Both the position numbers and the translations under genes were made by a program. This document shows positions 6,897-14,613 of a DNA stretch of 14,613 nt, piece by piece. Source of the DNA: Tubulinosema ratisbonensis (Eukaryota > Microsporidia > Tubulinosematidae); contig RCSS01000012.1 in NCBI GenBank assembly GCA_004000155.1, positions 1 to 14,613 of the forward strand, written 5' to 3'. The notes beneath the pieces are model-generated. The model had not been told where the DNA came from. It was given only the letters and a program-made list of their open reading frames with translations, and made no database searches. The first letter of the stretch is position 1. Each line of letters begins with the position of its first letter.

Positions 6897-7877
6897 TCAA
6901 GAAAGATCAAAATATTCTGATCCAAAGAAATCCACTATCATTCTGTATTGTGTATGATCAAATGAAAACTTATTCTCAAAATATTTGATATTCAATTTAA
7001 TATTTTTAATTTTTGATTTTACAATAAAACACTTAATTCTTTTATAAACATTGTAATTGATATTCATATTCTTAATAAATTCTTCTTCTTTTTTACTAAA
7101 CATACTTTTTTTTACCAACAAAGTTTCTTCTAATTTTTTCTCAAAATATAACCCATCCAAAAAAATATTAAAATCATTTTTGGATAAAAATTGGCTAAAA
7201 GGTTTTAAATTTTTTAAAATCTTTCTTTTTGTGTAATCAAATCTATTTTCTTTANTTACCAATTCAGGCATGTTGAAAAGTTTTCTTTCTAAAATGAAAG
7301 AATCTCTTTTTTTTCTTATAAATTTTAATGTTTTATAATTCTGTAACATTTGTTTTTTTATGTCAAAATCAGGGTCAGAGAATTCTAATTTAATGTCTCT
7401 GATGTTTTTCTCAAATTCTTCTTTTACTTGGTTATCAAAATCTTCTCTTTTTGGCATGTATGACCAAACTTTAAAGAAATTAGGATTGGAAATGGATGGT
7501 AAATTTTCTTTCTTCTGTATTGTTTCTACATTCACTCCAAATAAATCACCAAAATGCTTTTCTACTTCATTCTCTTCTTTATTCAAGAATAAAGAAATTT
7601 CTTCAAAATTACCAACCCCAAATCTTATAAGACAATCAAAGAAAACAAATTCTTCTATAATTTTCCAGTTTTCGCATGAATCTATGATTAACAAATCCAG
7701 CACTTTAAAAAAGTGGTTATCATGATGCCCTTCATTGGTTGATATGATAAAACAGTTCAAACATTCGTCAATACAACAATCTAAGCATCTCACTTTTGTG
7801 TCATCAGAGATGTCATCGAAACAGGCATTGCATAAAATAGAAATTTTATTTTTTGATTTAAAATGAACCATTACCAT
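6897..7877 (-). CDS. ADA2: Transcriptional adaptor Ada2 (ZZ-SANT-SWIRM)
   Basis: Adaptor of the Gcn5 histone acetyltransferase module of SAGA/ADA-type complexes. The 326 residues show the Ada2 domain order. The ZZ zinc finger is at about 14-56 (C16, C19, C31, C34, C39, C42, H51/H52, H55). A SANT domain follows at about 68-111 (ENWKIIEEF...GVGNFEEI), with only the first of the usual core tryptophans kept and the others replaced by Phe or similar. The diagnostic Ada2 segment SYMPKREDFDNQVKEEFE is at 139-156. A C-terminal SWIRM-like domain covers about 251-318 (MFSKKEEEFIKNMNINYNVYKRIKCFIVKS). Yeast Ada2 is 434 residues, so the linkers are trimmed. The start offers two adjacent Met codons (residues 1 and 3) and no C-run. 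An N at 7255 leaves residue 208 unresolved without risk of a stop. It implies that a Gcn5 complex is retained in this reduced genome. Confidence 0.94.
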   Translation of the reverse strand: MVMVHFKSKNKISILCNACFDDISDDTKVRCLDCCIDECLNCFIISTNEGHHDNHFFKVLDLLIIDSCENWKIIEEFVFFDCLIRFGVGNFEEISLFLNKEENEVEKHFGDLFGVNVETIQKKENLPSISNPNFFKVWSYMPKREDFDNQVKEEFEKNIRDIKLEFSDPDFDIKKQMLQNYKTLKFIRKKRDSFILERKLFNMPELVXKENRFDYTKRKILKNLKPFSQFLSKNDFNIFLDGLYFEKKLEETLLVKKSMFSKKEEEFIKNMNINYNVYKRIKCFIVKSKIKNIKLNIKYFENKFSFDHTQYRMIVDFFGSEYFDLS

Positions 7878-8240
7878 TTTAACTTATTAATTTTACAAAT
7901 TAATTCAACAAAAAAAATAAATTAAAAATGTGAATAAAAATTAAGTTATTTTTTAAATAAATTATTATTTTATTTCAGAATAAAAAAATTTACCATTGAC
8001 TTATAATCTTAATTTAAATGGTTTGTTATTGATTCAATTTTTGAGAAATATTATTAAATAATATTAAAAAAATAAAAAAAAATATTGAATTTTACAGGTT
8101 TTAAAGCTTAAAATGTATTATAATACAAATAAAAAATTATATTAAAAAATTTTATAATTAAAAAAATAAATAATAAAAAAATATTTAAATTACTAAGAAA
8201 AATATCTAAATCACCTGAAAAATATAAAAAATATAAAAAA

Positions 8241-8302
8241 TATAAAAATAAAAATAAAAAATAAATAAAAATATAAAAATAAAAATAAAAAATAAATAAA
8301 AA
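8241..8302 (+). repeat. Perfect 31-bp tandem duplication in an A/T tract
   Basis: A 31-base unit starting TATAAAAATAAAAAT occurs twice head to tail without a mismatch (8241-8271 and 8272-8302). It sits in a longer run of AAATAT and AAAAAT words (about 8210-8320). Perfect identity suggests recent slippage or a polymorphic minisatellite. Confidence 0.8.
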
Positions 8303-8563
8303 TATAAATATAAAAAAGAAGAGAATTAAAGAAACATTATCTAAATTAAATATTGTACAAAAATTACAAAAGTAATCAATTCATATTTATACCTTTTTTT
8401 AGTTAATAATACGTCTATTTGTTAATTTTGTTTTGCTGTAAAACTTTAATCTAGCAATAAAACAGTTTAATTTAAAAAAGTATTTCGAATAAATTTGTTA
8501 TCGAAATTCAAAACACAAACATCTTTGTATTTCATAAAAACTTAAATTTAGTTGATTTTTTTT

Positions 8564-8694
8564 GTCAAGGGATGAACATCCATACAAATTTTTATCTCAT
8601 TACCTTTTATATACAATAAAAAAATGCTTATTATATAAGAAACATATTTTATATATGTTTCTACATAATAGGTTGGGTTTAAGACACTGCGAGT
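8564..8694 (-). repeat. Diverged dispersed repeat, copy 2 (inverted relative to copy 1)
   Basis: Read on the minus strand, this 131-base segment matches 3135-3266 with landmarks ACTCGCAGTGTCTT, TATGTAGAAACATAT, TATGTTT, ATAAGCATTT, AGGTAA and TTCATCC followed by GAC in the same order and spacing. The hairpin GAAACATAT / ATATGTTTC (8640-8648 and 8654-8662) is perfect with nine-base arms and a five-base loop. Frames are interrupted, so it is not a present-day gene. The inverted arrangement 5.3 kb apart brackets the hydrolase, SSL1, DHHC and ADA2 genes. Confidence 0.6.
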
Positions 8695-10477
8695 TTTCAT
8701 CTTATTATAATTTACCTTAGTGCATTCTAACAGCTGCCTAAATCTACCTTTTTATAAATGTTTTGGTTACAGGTATATTGAATAAAACTGAAAATGTAAA
8801 AACTTAATGTACTCTTTTTGTTATGATTTTATTAAATGTGTTTTAGAAAAGAAATTTTCGTAAGAAAGTTAAGGAGGGATTTGTTTGACCATATTATATG
8901 AAAAGAAATTGTTTTATTATAAATAAAAAGGATTTTATAGCTGTAAAATTCTTTTTGACATCTTTATTTGATGTAAAAATACAAAACAGGTAAGACCTTT
9001 ATATGATTAAATAAACGTCTAGAACATTACAAAAAAGTAAAAATGAAAAAAGAATGCAATAAACACAATGGTTTACAACAATCTTATAAAAAAACTTATA
9101 CAAATCATAATTTGTTAAATTTATTAAAGATAAATGTTTCGGACAGGACAATAGTATTTGTAAATTTACATCTTTTTTAAAATCTTTCAATTGTTTTTAC
9201 AATAAAAAGCAAAAGGAATAAAACTGTTAAGAGTTTGTTTTATATCTTTAAATATGAAAGTTGAATCGACTGAATAGTTTATAATTATTTTGATTTAATT
9301 TTGGATTATACAATGTTAATCGAAAATTGGTTATTTTTTTTTATAAATTAAATTCTCTGAATTTAAGAGCTATTTTCTTATAAGAGATGTTTAATATGAA
9401 GGCATTTGGTGATTCTTGTTTAAATCTGATAATTATTTTTGGAGTATTTATCGAGGCAAAAATTTTATAATACTTACAGTTCAATGTTTTTTCCTGAATT
9501 GTTTAAATTTAATTTAACTATAATATTTAATGTTATTTTTAAAATTAGTTATTTTCCTGGTTTACTAATATTATTTAGGGTCATTAATAAAATATAAATA
9601 CTTGCAATGTTCTTATTTTAGAAAACCTCCTATACTAAAATTAAAATAATTTTTATTGCAATGATTTTTTACTTAAATCTAAGAATAATTTATAATACGA
9701 GACAGAATAATTCGAAGTCAACTTAAGAATGTCTAATATTCTAAGTACCAACTATTTTAATTAAAAAATATGTTTTATCCATTAATAAAAATACTATTTT
9801 ATTACGAGAAAAATTTTTTCTAAAATAAATTTTCAGGATAAATTTAATTTTAATTTTAATCGTGGTTATATTTTATTTCGCACCTTGTATACTTTTAAAA
9901 TAATACCCAGCAATTATAACTAAAGATTTACTTTTATTAATTAGTCTATACAAAATCATTAGTTATAATGATTTAAAAATATTTATTTTTATTACAGATT
10001 ATTTGATACTAACTAAGATTGAAAAACAAATAATCTCAATAGCAACATAGATCACATAAAAAATATTTTATAAAGTAAAAACAAACCCCATTAAAGCAAT
10101 GAGTATCAAAATTTGAAGTAAAATTATAGAATTTTAAGGCCTAACTCATTTGAAACGTAGCATTAAAATTAGAGAAACATAAAAAATTGTTATACTTTCA
10201 TCTAAAATTCATATATTTTATTCAATAATGGCTACTAGATTGAAAATTTACTTTCACAAAAAATAAAATTTGCCATATTTTTAAATATATTATCATAAAT
10301 CTATACATTTCAATAATATTAAAAGAAAATTATTATAAAAAGCATTTATATTTGAATTTTATCTTTTTTATAGCGACTTAAAATATTTAATTTAAAAATT
10401 ATGAAAAATTTTTTATTGTTTCTTATCATAATGAAACAAAAGAACGTTTCTAAAAATATAAATTTAAGAGTAAGGAA

Positions 10478-10481
10478 CCCC
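10478..10481 (+). promoter_or_regulatory. C-run start-proximal motif of the 577-residue gene
   Basis: AAGGAACCCCTTAA runs into ATGATG at 10486. The four-base C-run lies four bases before the first ATG, as at the other C-run genes of the window, and supports the N-terminus chosen for this orphan. Confidence 0.7.
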
Positions 10482-10485
10482 TTAA

Positions 10486-12219
10486 ATGATGTTATACTTT
10501 TTACCATTTTGTTTTAACTCTGTTGAAATAGATGATTTAAATAAATTCTTTGAAAAAATTCTTGCTTCTTCACAAAATATAAAAGAGGTACAATTATATG
10601 AATGGGAGAACACCGAATTGGGTAATAACGTAGAACAAAGTGATGTTAAGGATGACAAGGTTATTGAGAAAATTTATGTAGAAGCCAAGAGATTTGTGCA
10701 TCACGAAGAATGCGCAGAAATGATGAATCGAAATAATAGAGAACTTAACCAGATACAAAAATATTTAGAATTTCTAAAACAGCTCTTAAATTTCGATCTA
10801 TTAAATTTATTGTCCTCTGTTGAAGAAAATCTCAATAAACTACAAACCTCTTTAGAACTACACATAAAAGTTTTTAGAATAATAAAAGAATTTTTCTCGC
10901 AATTAAATGGAACAAAGAATTTGACTAAAAGGGAATCAGTTTTTATTTTAACTATTCCTAAGGAAATTCAAAAATACAACACTGTTTCTGAAGAATTTAA
11001 CCATAGTGTCGCGATATTCAAAGAAAATTTTACCACTTTTAGGAATTTTTTGATAAATTTGGATAAAGAAAAACACAAGACAACAAACTTAACATATAAG
11101 TGTGAAGGGGAATACGATATACAAAGGTTTAAACAAGATTCTATATTTAAGAAAATAGTTGAAACCCCAGAAAAAATAATACAAAGCCTTGTTTTTATTG
11201 AATCGGCAGAATTAATCAAAGCAGATATAGACAAAATTAATAAAAATAATTTTTTGAGTTTGACACAATCCAATTATGACAAATTTCAAGACACGTATTC
11301 AGAACTAAAGAAAATCGCCGATTATTTCAACAAACTGAATCCTATTTTAAACAAAAACATTCCTCAGGAAATAAAAACTTTGCTTGTTAACTTCAAAGGT
11401 TCATTGGAGTACAAGGTATTAAATTTAAACAACCTCTTAAATCCAATAATCAAACCATTCCTTGCAAAACTGAAAGCAATAAAATCATGTATCGACTCAT
11501 TTAAAGATGAAATAAGTTTAAAAAAACTTGAGAACGAAATTAATAAAAAAGAAACATTGATTCAAAATGAAATAAAGAATATCGAAAAAATCAGTGATTT
11601 TAAAAAATCACAAATTAGCTACAAAACTACTAAGAAAGCAAAAAAGGGGAAAAAGAAAGCAAGGGATTTAGGAACAGAAATCGGGGTAGTAACTGATGCT
11701 TTTGATTTAAATTTAATTCCTTATAATGAAAAGGTAATGGAATTTTTTAATTTTTTCAAATCAAATCTAGAAAAATACGATAGTTTAGAAAAGGAAATTA
11801 AGTTGGATATCCTTAAACCGGATTTTCTACTTAGTTGGAAATTTTTAGAAATCAACTTTAAATCAAATTTTTTTGTTTGCAAAAGTCGTTGCATTAGCAG
11901 AGAAAAAGATATAGAAAAGGAATGTATTGATTCTAAAGAAAATACTTTAGCATCTAATCCTCCAAAAGAATCTACGACCGAAGCAAAAGGAGTATTGCCT
12001 CCTAAAATGGACACAAAAACAAAATTATTTGTAGGTGAAGTATTAAAAAATTATAGAAGTTTAGACAAAGATAGTTTTGTAAAAACCTACGAAGGGAACG
12101 AATACGAGTGTTGTTTTGAAGCTGATCTAAGGGAAAAAATGAAGGAAATAGGTAAAAAAGCAGCTTCGTACGTTACGCCGAGAGGAACTGAGATAAGGGT
12201 AATGACTTTATATCAATAA
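10486..12219 (+). CDS. Hypothetical Lys/Glu/Asn-rich protein, 577 residues, possibly secreted
   Basis: I do not recognise a family. The start is fixed by CCCC four bases upstream; two Met codons are adjacent. Residues 3-12 (LYFLPFCFNS) form a short hydrophobic core that could be a weak signal peptide. The remainder is soluble, highly charged and largely helical, with coiled-coil-like stretches around 84-125 and 335-380. A basic cluster, KKAKKGKKKAR, sits near 384-394 and resembles a nuclear localisation signal or nucleic-acid contact. A Ser/Thr/Pro-rich linker at about 490-505 leads to a compact C-terminal segment (about 510-577) with ECCFEADLREKMKEIGKKAASY and ending RGTEIRVMTLYQ. No enzyme motif is visible. 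Codon use and frame integrity over 1.7 kb show it is a real gene. A secreted or host-directed protein is possible but unproven; a cytoplasmic or nuclear protein is equally compatible. Confidence 0.88.
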   Translation: MMLYFLPFCFNSVEIDDLNKFFEKILASSQNIKEVQLYEWENTELGNNVEQSDVKDDKVIEKIYVEAKRFVHHEECAEMMNRNNRELNQIQKYLEFLKQLLNFDLLNLLSSVEENLNKLQTSLELHIKVFRIIKEFFSQLNGTKNLTKRESVFILTIPKEIQKYNTVSEEFNHSVAIFKENFTTFRNFLINLDKEKHKTTNLTYKCEGEYDIQRFKQDSIFKKIVETPEKIIQSLVFIESAELIKADIDKINKNNFLSLTQSNYDKFQDTYSELKKIADYFNKLNPILNKNIPQEIKTLLVNFKGSLEYKVLNLNNLLNPIIKPFLAKLKAIKSCIDSFKDEISLKKLENEINKKETLIQNEIKNIEKISDFKKSQISYKTTKKAKKGKKKARDLGTEIGVVTDAFDLNLIPYNEKVMEFFNFFKSNLEKYDSLEKEIKLDILKPDFLLSWKFLEINFKSNFFVCKSRCISREKDIEKECIDSKENTLASNPPKESTTEAKGVLPPKMDTKTKLFVGEVLKNYRSLDKDSFVKTYEGNEYECCFEADLREKMKEIGKKAASYVTPRGTEIRVMTLYQ

Positions 12220-13324
12220 ATTAAAATAGTTTGATTTTTTCTAATTATAAATTGCTACAAACATTGTTTATTTTTGAAATTTAAACTTTTTTAAAATAGA
12301 AAATCTTATTTTAGTCATTTTATTTAACTTACTAGGGTAAAATTATTTGACCTGCATTATACGATTAGATTTCACACCGTCATTCGAGTTCGCTTTTAAG
12401 AAAGAAATTAAGATTGTTTTTTAATGAATCAAAAATAGTTATCAACTTGCACTTGCACAAATAATATAGGTGAATTTTTTGGTAAATTTCAAATTTTATT
12501 TACTAAAAGAATAAATAAGTAATATTGTCATTCCATGCTATAATAGAAGCAAAAGACATATAAAGCTAATTAAATATAATGGTATTTTATCTATGAATGT
12601 GAATAAAATAATATCGAAAAGTAACTCAAAATTAAAAAAAAGTTCTAAAAATTTTAAATAATTTTATAGTTTAATTTTGGGTAAGAATACTAGAAATATC
12701 ACAAAATAGAGTTGCTAGCCATTTAAATTTATGCTTTTTTTACCATATTTCAAAAAACTATCATAAATTTTTATGACGTACTTAATTTAAATTGGTATAA
12801 GTTTGTTATGCAGTAAATTTTTTTAATTCGTATAAATTTACATATTAAATTCAAAAATAATTTCATAATTTTTTTGATAAAAGTAAATATAAATATGCAA
12901 TTTCCAATCAGATATGAAAGTAAAATACAACGCTTTGATCGATTTTATCATTATTTTGCTATTTAAAAATATAAAAAGTTTATCAAACTAAAAATAATTT
13001 AAACCTATTGCCAAAATAAAATGGTAAAAAACTAAAAAAATAATATTTTATATGATATTTAATCCCAAGGTTATTTTTTTCTCATAAAAATCGTATTTTA
13101 AAAAATTTTTAATAAATATTATCAAAAGAAGTGAGTTAAGAAAATCATAAAACATATTAATATTAATTTTAAGATCTAAATTACAATAATACTCTTTTAT
13201 ATAATTAAAGGCAAATCAGATAATGCTAATTATCTATAATTAGTTATATTTATGTTATTTTGGTAAAATTATATATTTTTAAGGTAAATTACAGGTATTA
13301 AAAGTAAAATTATTCCCCATAAAA
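12220..13324. other. 1.1-kb spacer without recognisable gene
   Basis: AT-rich sequence with a slightly more complex patch at about 12340-12420. A minus-strand CCC near 12336 is followed about 20 bases later by a 16-codon frame encoding a basic peptide (about 12269-12319), which is too short to call. Two overlapping frames of about 25 codons near 12895-12990 are also unsupported. ACAGGT at 13291 lies close to the next promoter. No RNA gene is recognised. Confidence 0.5.
13315..13318 (+). promoter_or_regulatory. C-run start-proximal motif of the 104-residue gene
   Basis: TATTCCCCATAAAA leads into the ATG at 13325, with six bases between CCCC and ATG. For such a small gene this motif is the main evidence, besides the membrane segment, that it is real and starts here. 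Confidence 0.68.
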
Positions 13325-13639
13325 ATGAGTGAACAAGATCAAACTGAGACATTAAGCGATAAGATTAGGCAAAAAGGAGTAGAAATTCTAAAGAGCTGGA
13401 TAAACTTAAATGGGAATAAAACAAAGATGATAGAAGATACAACATCTTCTACGCTCGACGATGAGTTTTCTCTGTTTCAATTTTTGTTTAACATTATAAA
13501 ATACGGCAAATACATTATAATAATAATTGTTTGCATTATAATAGTCATAATTTTCTACAAAATTCTTGTACTTTTGAAAGGATTCATTAAGTGTTGCTGT
13601 AGTTTTAAAAAAATTAACAAACACCAGCAAAAAATTTAA
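13325..13639 (+). CDS. Small single-pass membrane protein with juxtamembrane Cys-Cys-Cys
   Basis: A 104-residue protein without a recognised family. Residues 1-48 are hydrophilic and acidic/Ser/Thr-rich. One strong membrane span, dominated by Ile and Val, runs about 63-85 (YIIIIIVCIIIVIIFYKILVLL). It is followed by GFIK, three consecutive cysteines at 90-92, and a short basic tail (SFKKINKHQQKI). There is no N-terminal signal sequence. The basic tail after the span suggests either a tail-anchored or a type III-like topology. Cysteines right next to a span on the basic, probably cytosolic, side are classic S-acylation sites, so it is a candidate substrate of DHHC enzymes such as the one at 5602-6429; this is inference. 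The C-run before the ATG supports expression. A minus-strand frame overlaps it but has no supporting feature. Confidence 0.82.
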   Translation: MSEQDQTETLSDKIRQKGVEILKSWINLNGNKTKMIEDTTSSTLDDEFSLFQFLFNIIKYGKYIIIIIVCIIIVIIFYKILVLLKGFIKCCCSFKKINKHQQKI

Positions 13640-13824
13640 TAAACGTTTAAAATAAATATTATTGTTATTTTTTTAAATTTTAGCTTACTAAATTGTTTTC
13701 CATATCATGAACTTATTCTCTACAATTCATAACGACAAAAAATATTTTTAAACCATTAGTTTTTTTTAAAATATATGGATCAAAGGTAAAATTTTTCTCT
13801 AATTGGACACAAAGGTAAAAATTT

Positions 13825-13828
13825 CCCC
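13825..13828 (+). promoter_or_regulatory. Orphan C-run with no following gene
   Basis: AATTTCCCCTTAATAC resembles the CCCCTTAAATG before the 577-residue gene, but the position of ATG is ATA and no open frame follows. It may mark the dead promoter of a lost gene, a start of non-coding transcription, or chance. Confidence 0.35.
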
Positions 13829-14009
13829 TTAATACAAAAAGAAGTAAAATAATAAAATAATAAAATATAATAATAAGTTAATAACAAATTAATAATTAAA
13901 TAAAACAAATATTAAAAATGTCCATTTTCAACTAAATTTTTATTAATCTTAAAATAGACAGAGGTAGTCGATAGACGATATAGAGTAAGTTTTAGTGGGT
14001 GATAGATTG

Positions 14010-14120
14010 GCAGTATCTTAAATATACCTAAAAACGTTGAAACTTAACGAGGTTAACTGTTAGTTTGTGGTTTTTATTTAATTTGGTTTTGTTTATTTTT
14101 GTTTGAATACATAAAAGAAG
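14010..14120 (+). repeat. Possible third, partial copy of the dispersed repeat
   Basis: GCAGTATCTTAAA (14010-14022) matches GCAGTRTCTT of copies 1 and 2, and copy 2 also shares the AAA. GAAAC follows at 14039-14043, exactly as far from GCAG as in copy 2 (34 bases for both). An inverted repeat, TTAAC-GAG-GTTAA, occupies the position of the copy 1 and 2 hairpin. TTTGAAT followed by ATAAAAGA (14102-14118) resembles the TTTGAAT...AATAAAAGA of copy 1. The match is weaker than that between copies 1 and 2. Confidence 0.35.
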
Positions 14121-14147
14121 AGGAAATTAGCTAAAATATTCTTTTTA

Positions 14148-14176
14148 TCTAAAATTTTTTCTAGAAAAATTTTAGA
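14148..14176. repeat. Perfect inverted repeat, 12-bp arms
   Basis: TCTAAAATTTTT (14148-14159) and AAAAATTTTAGA (14165-14176) are exact reverse complements around the five bases TCTAG. A transcript could fold into a stable stem here. It directly follows the possible third repeat copy. Confidence 0.65.
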
Positions 14177-14613
14177 GTTATGATATTATTATACAATATG
14201 TTACATATGAATAAATATTTTTATAATCTATAAAAGGGTAGTAATATATTTGTTTGTAGGTTTACTGTCATAGGCAACAAAAAAGTTATTTTAATATATC
14301 ACAGTCAAAAATATACGTTAATTATTCATTTTAAACAGCAAATTGTTAACTACTGTTATTTTATTGTGTTTACCTAAATATAGCAAAACTACCATGCTGT
14401 TTATAATGGTCTTATGGTTGCCGTTTCTTTGGGTAAAAACACGAAATTTGCACAAAAATTTTAATTTAATACGTCTTTAAATTTTATTTTTTCATCTAGT
14501 TGCATTCTACATCATGAATGCATATTTATGAAACTTTAATTTTTTATTCTATTAATTATTTCACGGAAAAATCATATATACAAAAATTCAATTTTTTAAT
14601 TTATATTTTAAGG

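Larger units (their letters stand above)
7878..10485. other. 2.6-kb gene-poor spacer
   Basis: No gene can be supported. 7878-8400 is A/T low-complexity sequence ending in a 31-bp tandem duplication. 8400-9250 is more complex and contains the inverted copy of the decayed repeat (8564-8694), the word ACCTGTAAC on the minus strand (8766-8774), and a 63-codon minus-strand frame (8999-9190) with no start-proximal C-run and no recognisable domain. From 9250 to 10485 I see only AT-rich sequence, with a C-run plus ATG at 10086-10101 that opens only five codons. No tRNA, rRNA or snRNA signature was recognised. Confidence 0.6.
13640..14613. other. Terminal ~1-kb spacer with repeat relic and inverted repeat
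   Basis: No gene is supported. It holds an orphan C-run (13825-13828) in promoter-like context but with ATA where ATG would be expected, a possible third copy of the dispersed repeat (14010-14120), a strong 12-bp-arm inverted repeat (14148-14176), and a 25-codon minus-strand frame near 14318-14396 downstream of a minus-strand CCC. The window ends within AT-rich sequence, so a gene beyond 14613 is not excluded. Confidence 0.5.

Noticed and set aside
3716..7877. Hydrolase, SSL1, DHHC and ADA2 considered as one functional system
   Set aside because: These are housekeeping functions from separate pathways on both strands; proximity in a compact genome does not imply shared function.
8221..8320. 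A/T tandem words considered as a CRISPR-like or centromeric array
   Set aside because: There are no unique spacers and only two 31-base units; simple slippage in A/T sequence explains it, and the organism is eukaryotic.
8999..9190. 63-codon minus-strand frame, hydrophobic C-terminus
   Set aside because: No promoter motif, low-complexity composition and no homologue recognised; a membrane-like tail is easily produced by T-rich sequence.
12269..12319. 16-codon basic minus-strand frame downstream of a minus-strand CCC
   Set aside because: It is short, about 20 bases from the C-run rather than 2-7, and does not resemble the small basic ribosomal protein eL41.
12376..12400. T-arm-like string ATTCGAGTTCG suggesting a tRNA
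   Set aside because: The T-loop closing pair is wrong, and no acceptor stem, D-arm or anticodon stem can be paired around it on either strand.
14318..14396. 25-codon minus-strand frame after a minus-strand ACCC
   Set aside because: The C-run is too far from the ATG, and the frame is too short and of random composition.

Overview
The window looks like a fragment of a very AT-rich microsporidian nuclear genome. Three things point there. The recognisable genes are compact eukaryotic proteins without visible introns: ribosomal protein uS3, the TFIIH subunit Ssl1/p44, the SAGA adaptor Ada2, a DHHC palmitoyltransferase and an alpha/beta hydrolase. Each informational protein is shorter than, or at the short end of, its fungal and animal relatives. 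Five of the eight genes also have a C-run (CCC or CCCC) 2-7 bases before the start ATG, the initiator-proximal signature reported for microsporidia such as Nosema ceranae. The extreme AT content would fit the Nosema/Vairimorpha group or another AT-rich lineage; the sequence alone does not fix the genus. Five unresolved N bases mark it as a draft assembly.

Layout. 1-188 is AT low-complexity sequence. uS3 (189-839, minus) and an unrecognised helical protein (1164-1916, plus) diverge from a 324-bp shared promoter region in which each has its own ACCCTT box. 1917-3715 is a 1.8-kb gene-poor stretch with hairpins and one copy of a decayed repeat. A compact cluster follows: an alpha/beta hydrolase (3716-4510, plus), SSL1 (4573-5577, plus, 62 bp later) and a DHHC acyltransferase (5602-6429, minus, converging with SSL1 across only 24 bp). 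ADA2 (6897-7877, minus) follows a 467-bp spacer. 7878-10485 is a 2.6-kb gene-poor stretch holding a perfect 31-bp tandem duplication and an inverted-orientation copy of the decayed repeat. Then come a 577-residue orphan with a weak signal-peptide-like N-terminus (10486-12219, plus) and a 104-residue single-span membrane protein with a Cys-Cys-Cys patch after the membrane segment (13325-13639, plus). The last ~1 kb holds a possible third repeat copy and a strong inverted repeat.

Coding density is only about half, low for a microsporidian. The long spacers do not look like uniform AT drift, because they contain diverged related segments at about 3.1 kb, 8.6 kb and perhaps 14.0 kb, which suggests old mobile-element remnants.

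The genes do not form an operon or a dedicated pathway. Shared themes are RNA polymerase II transcription (SSL1, ADA2) and membrane or lipid modification (the DHHC enzyme, the hydrolase, and a small membrane protein of the type such enzymes acylate). The C-run promoter mark is present on uS3, the DHHC gene and all three orphans and absent from SSL1, ADA2 and the hydrolase. I see no convincing new multi-gene system. The best leads are the decayed repeat family with a shared hairpin, the C-run sites lacking a gene, and the three orphan proteins.
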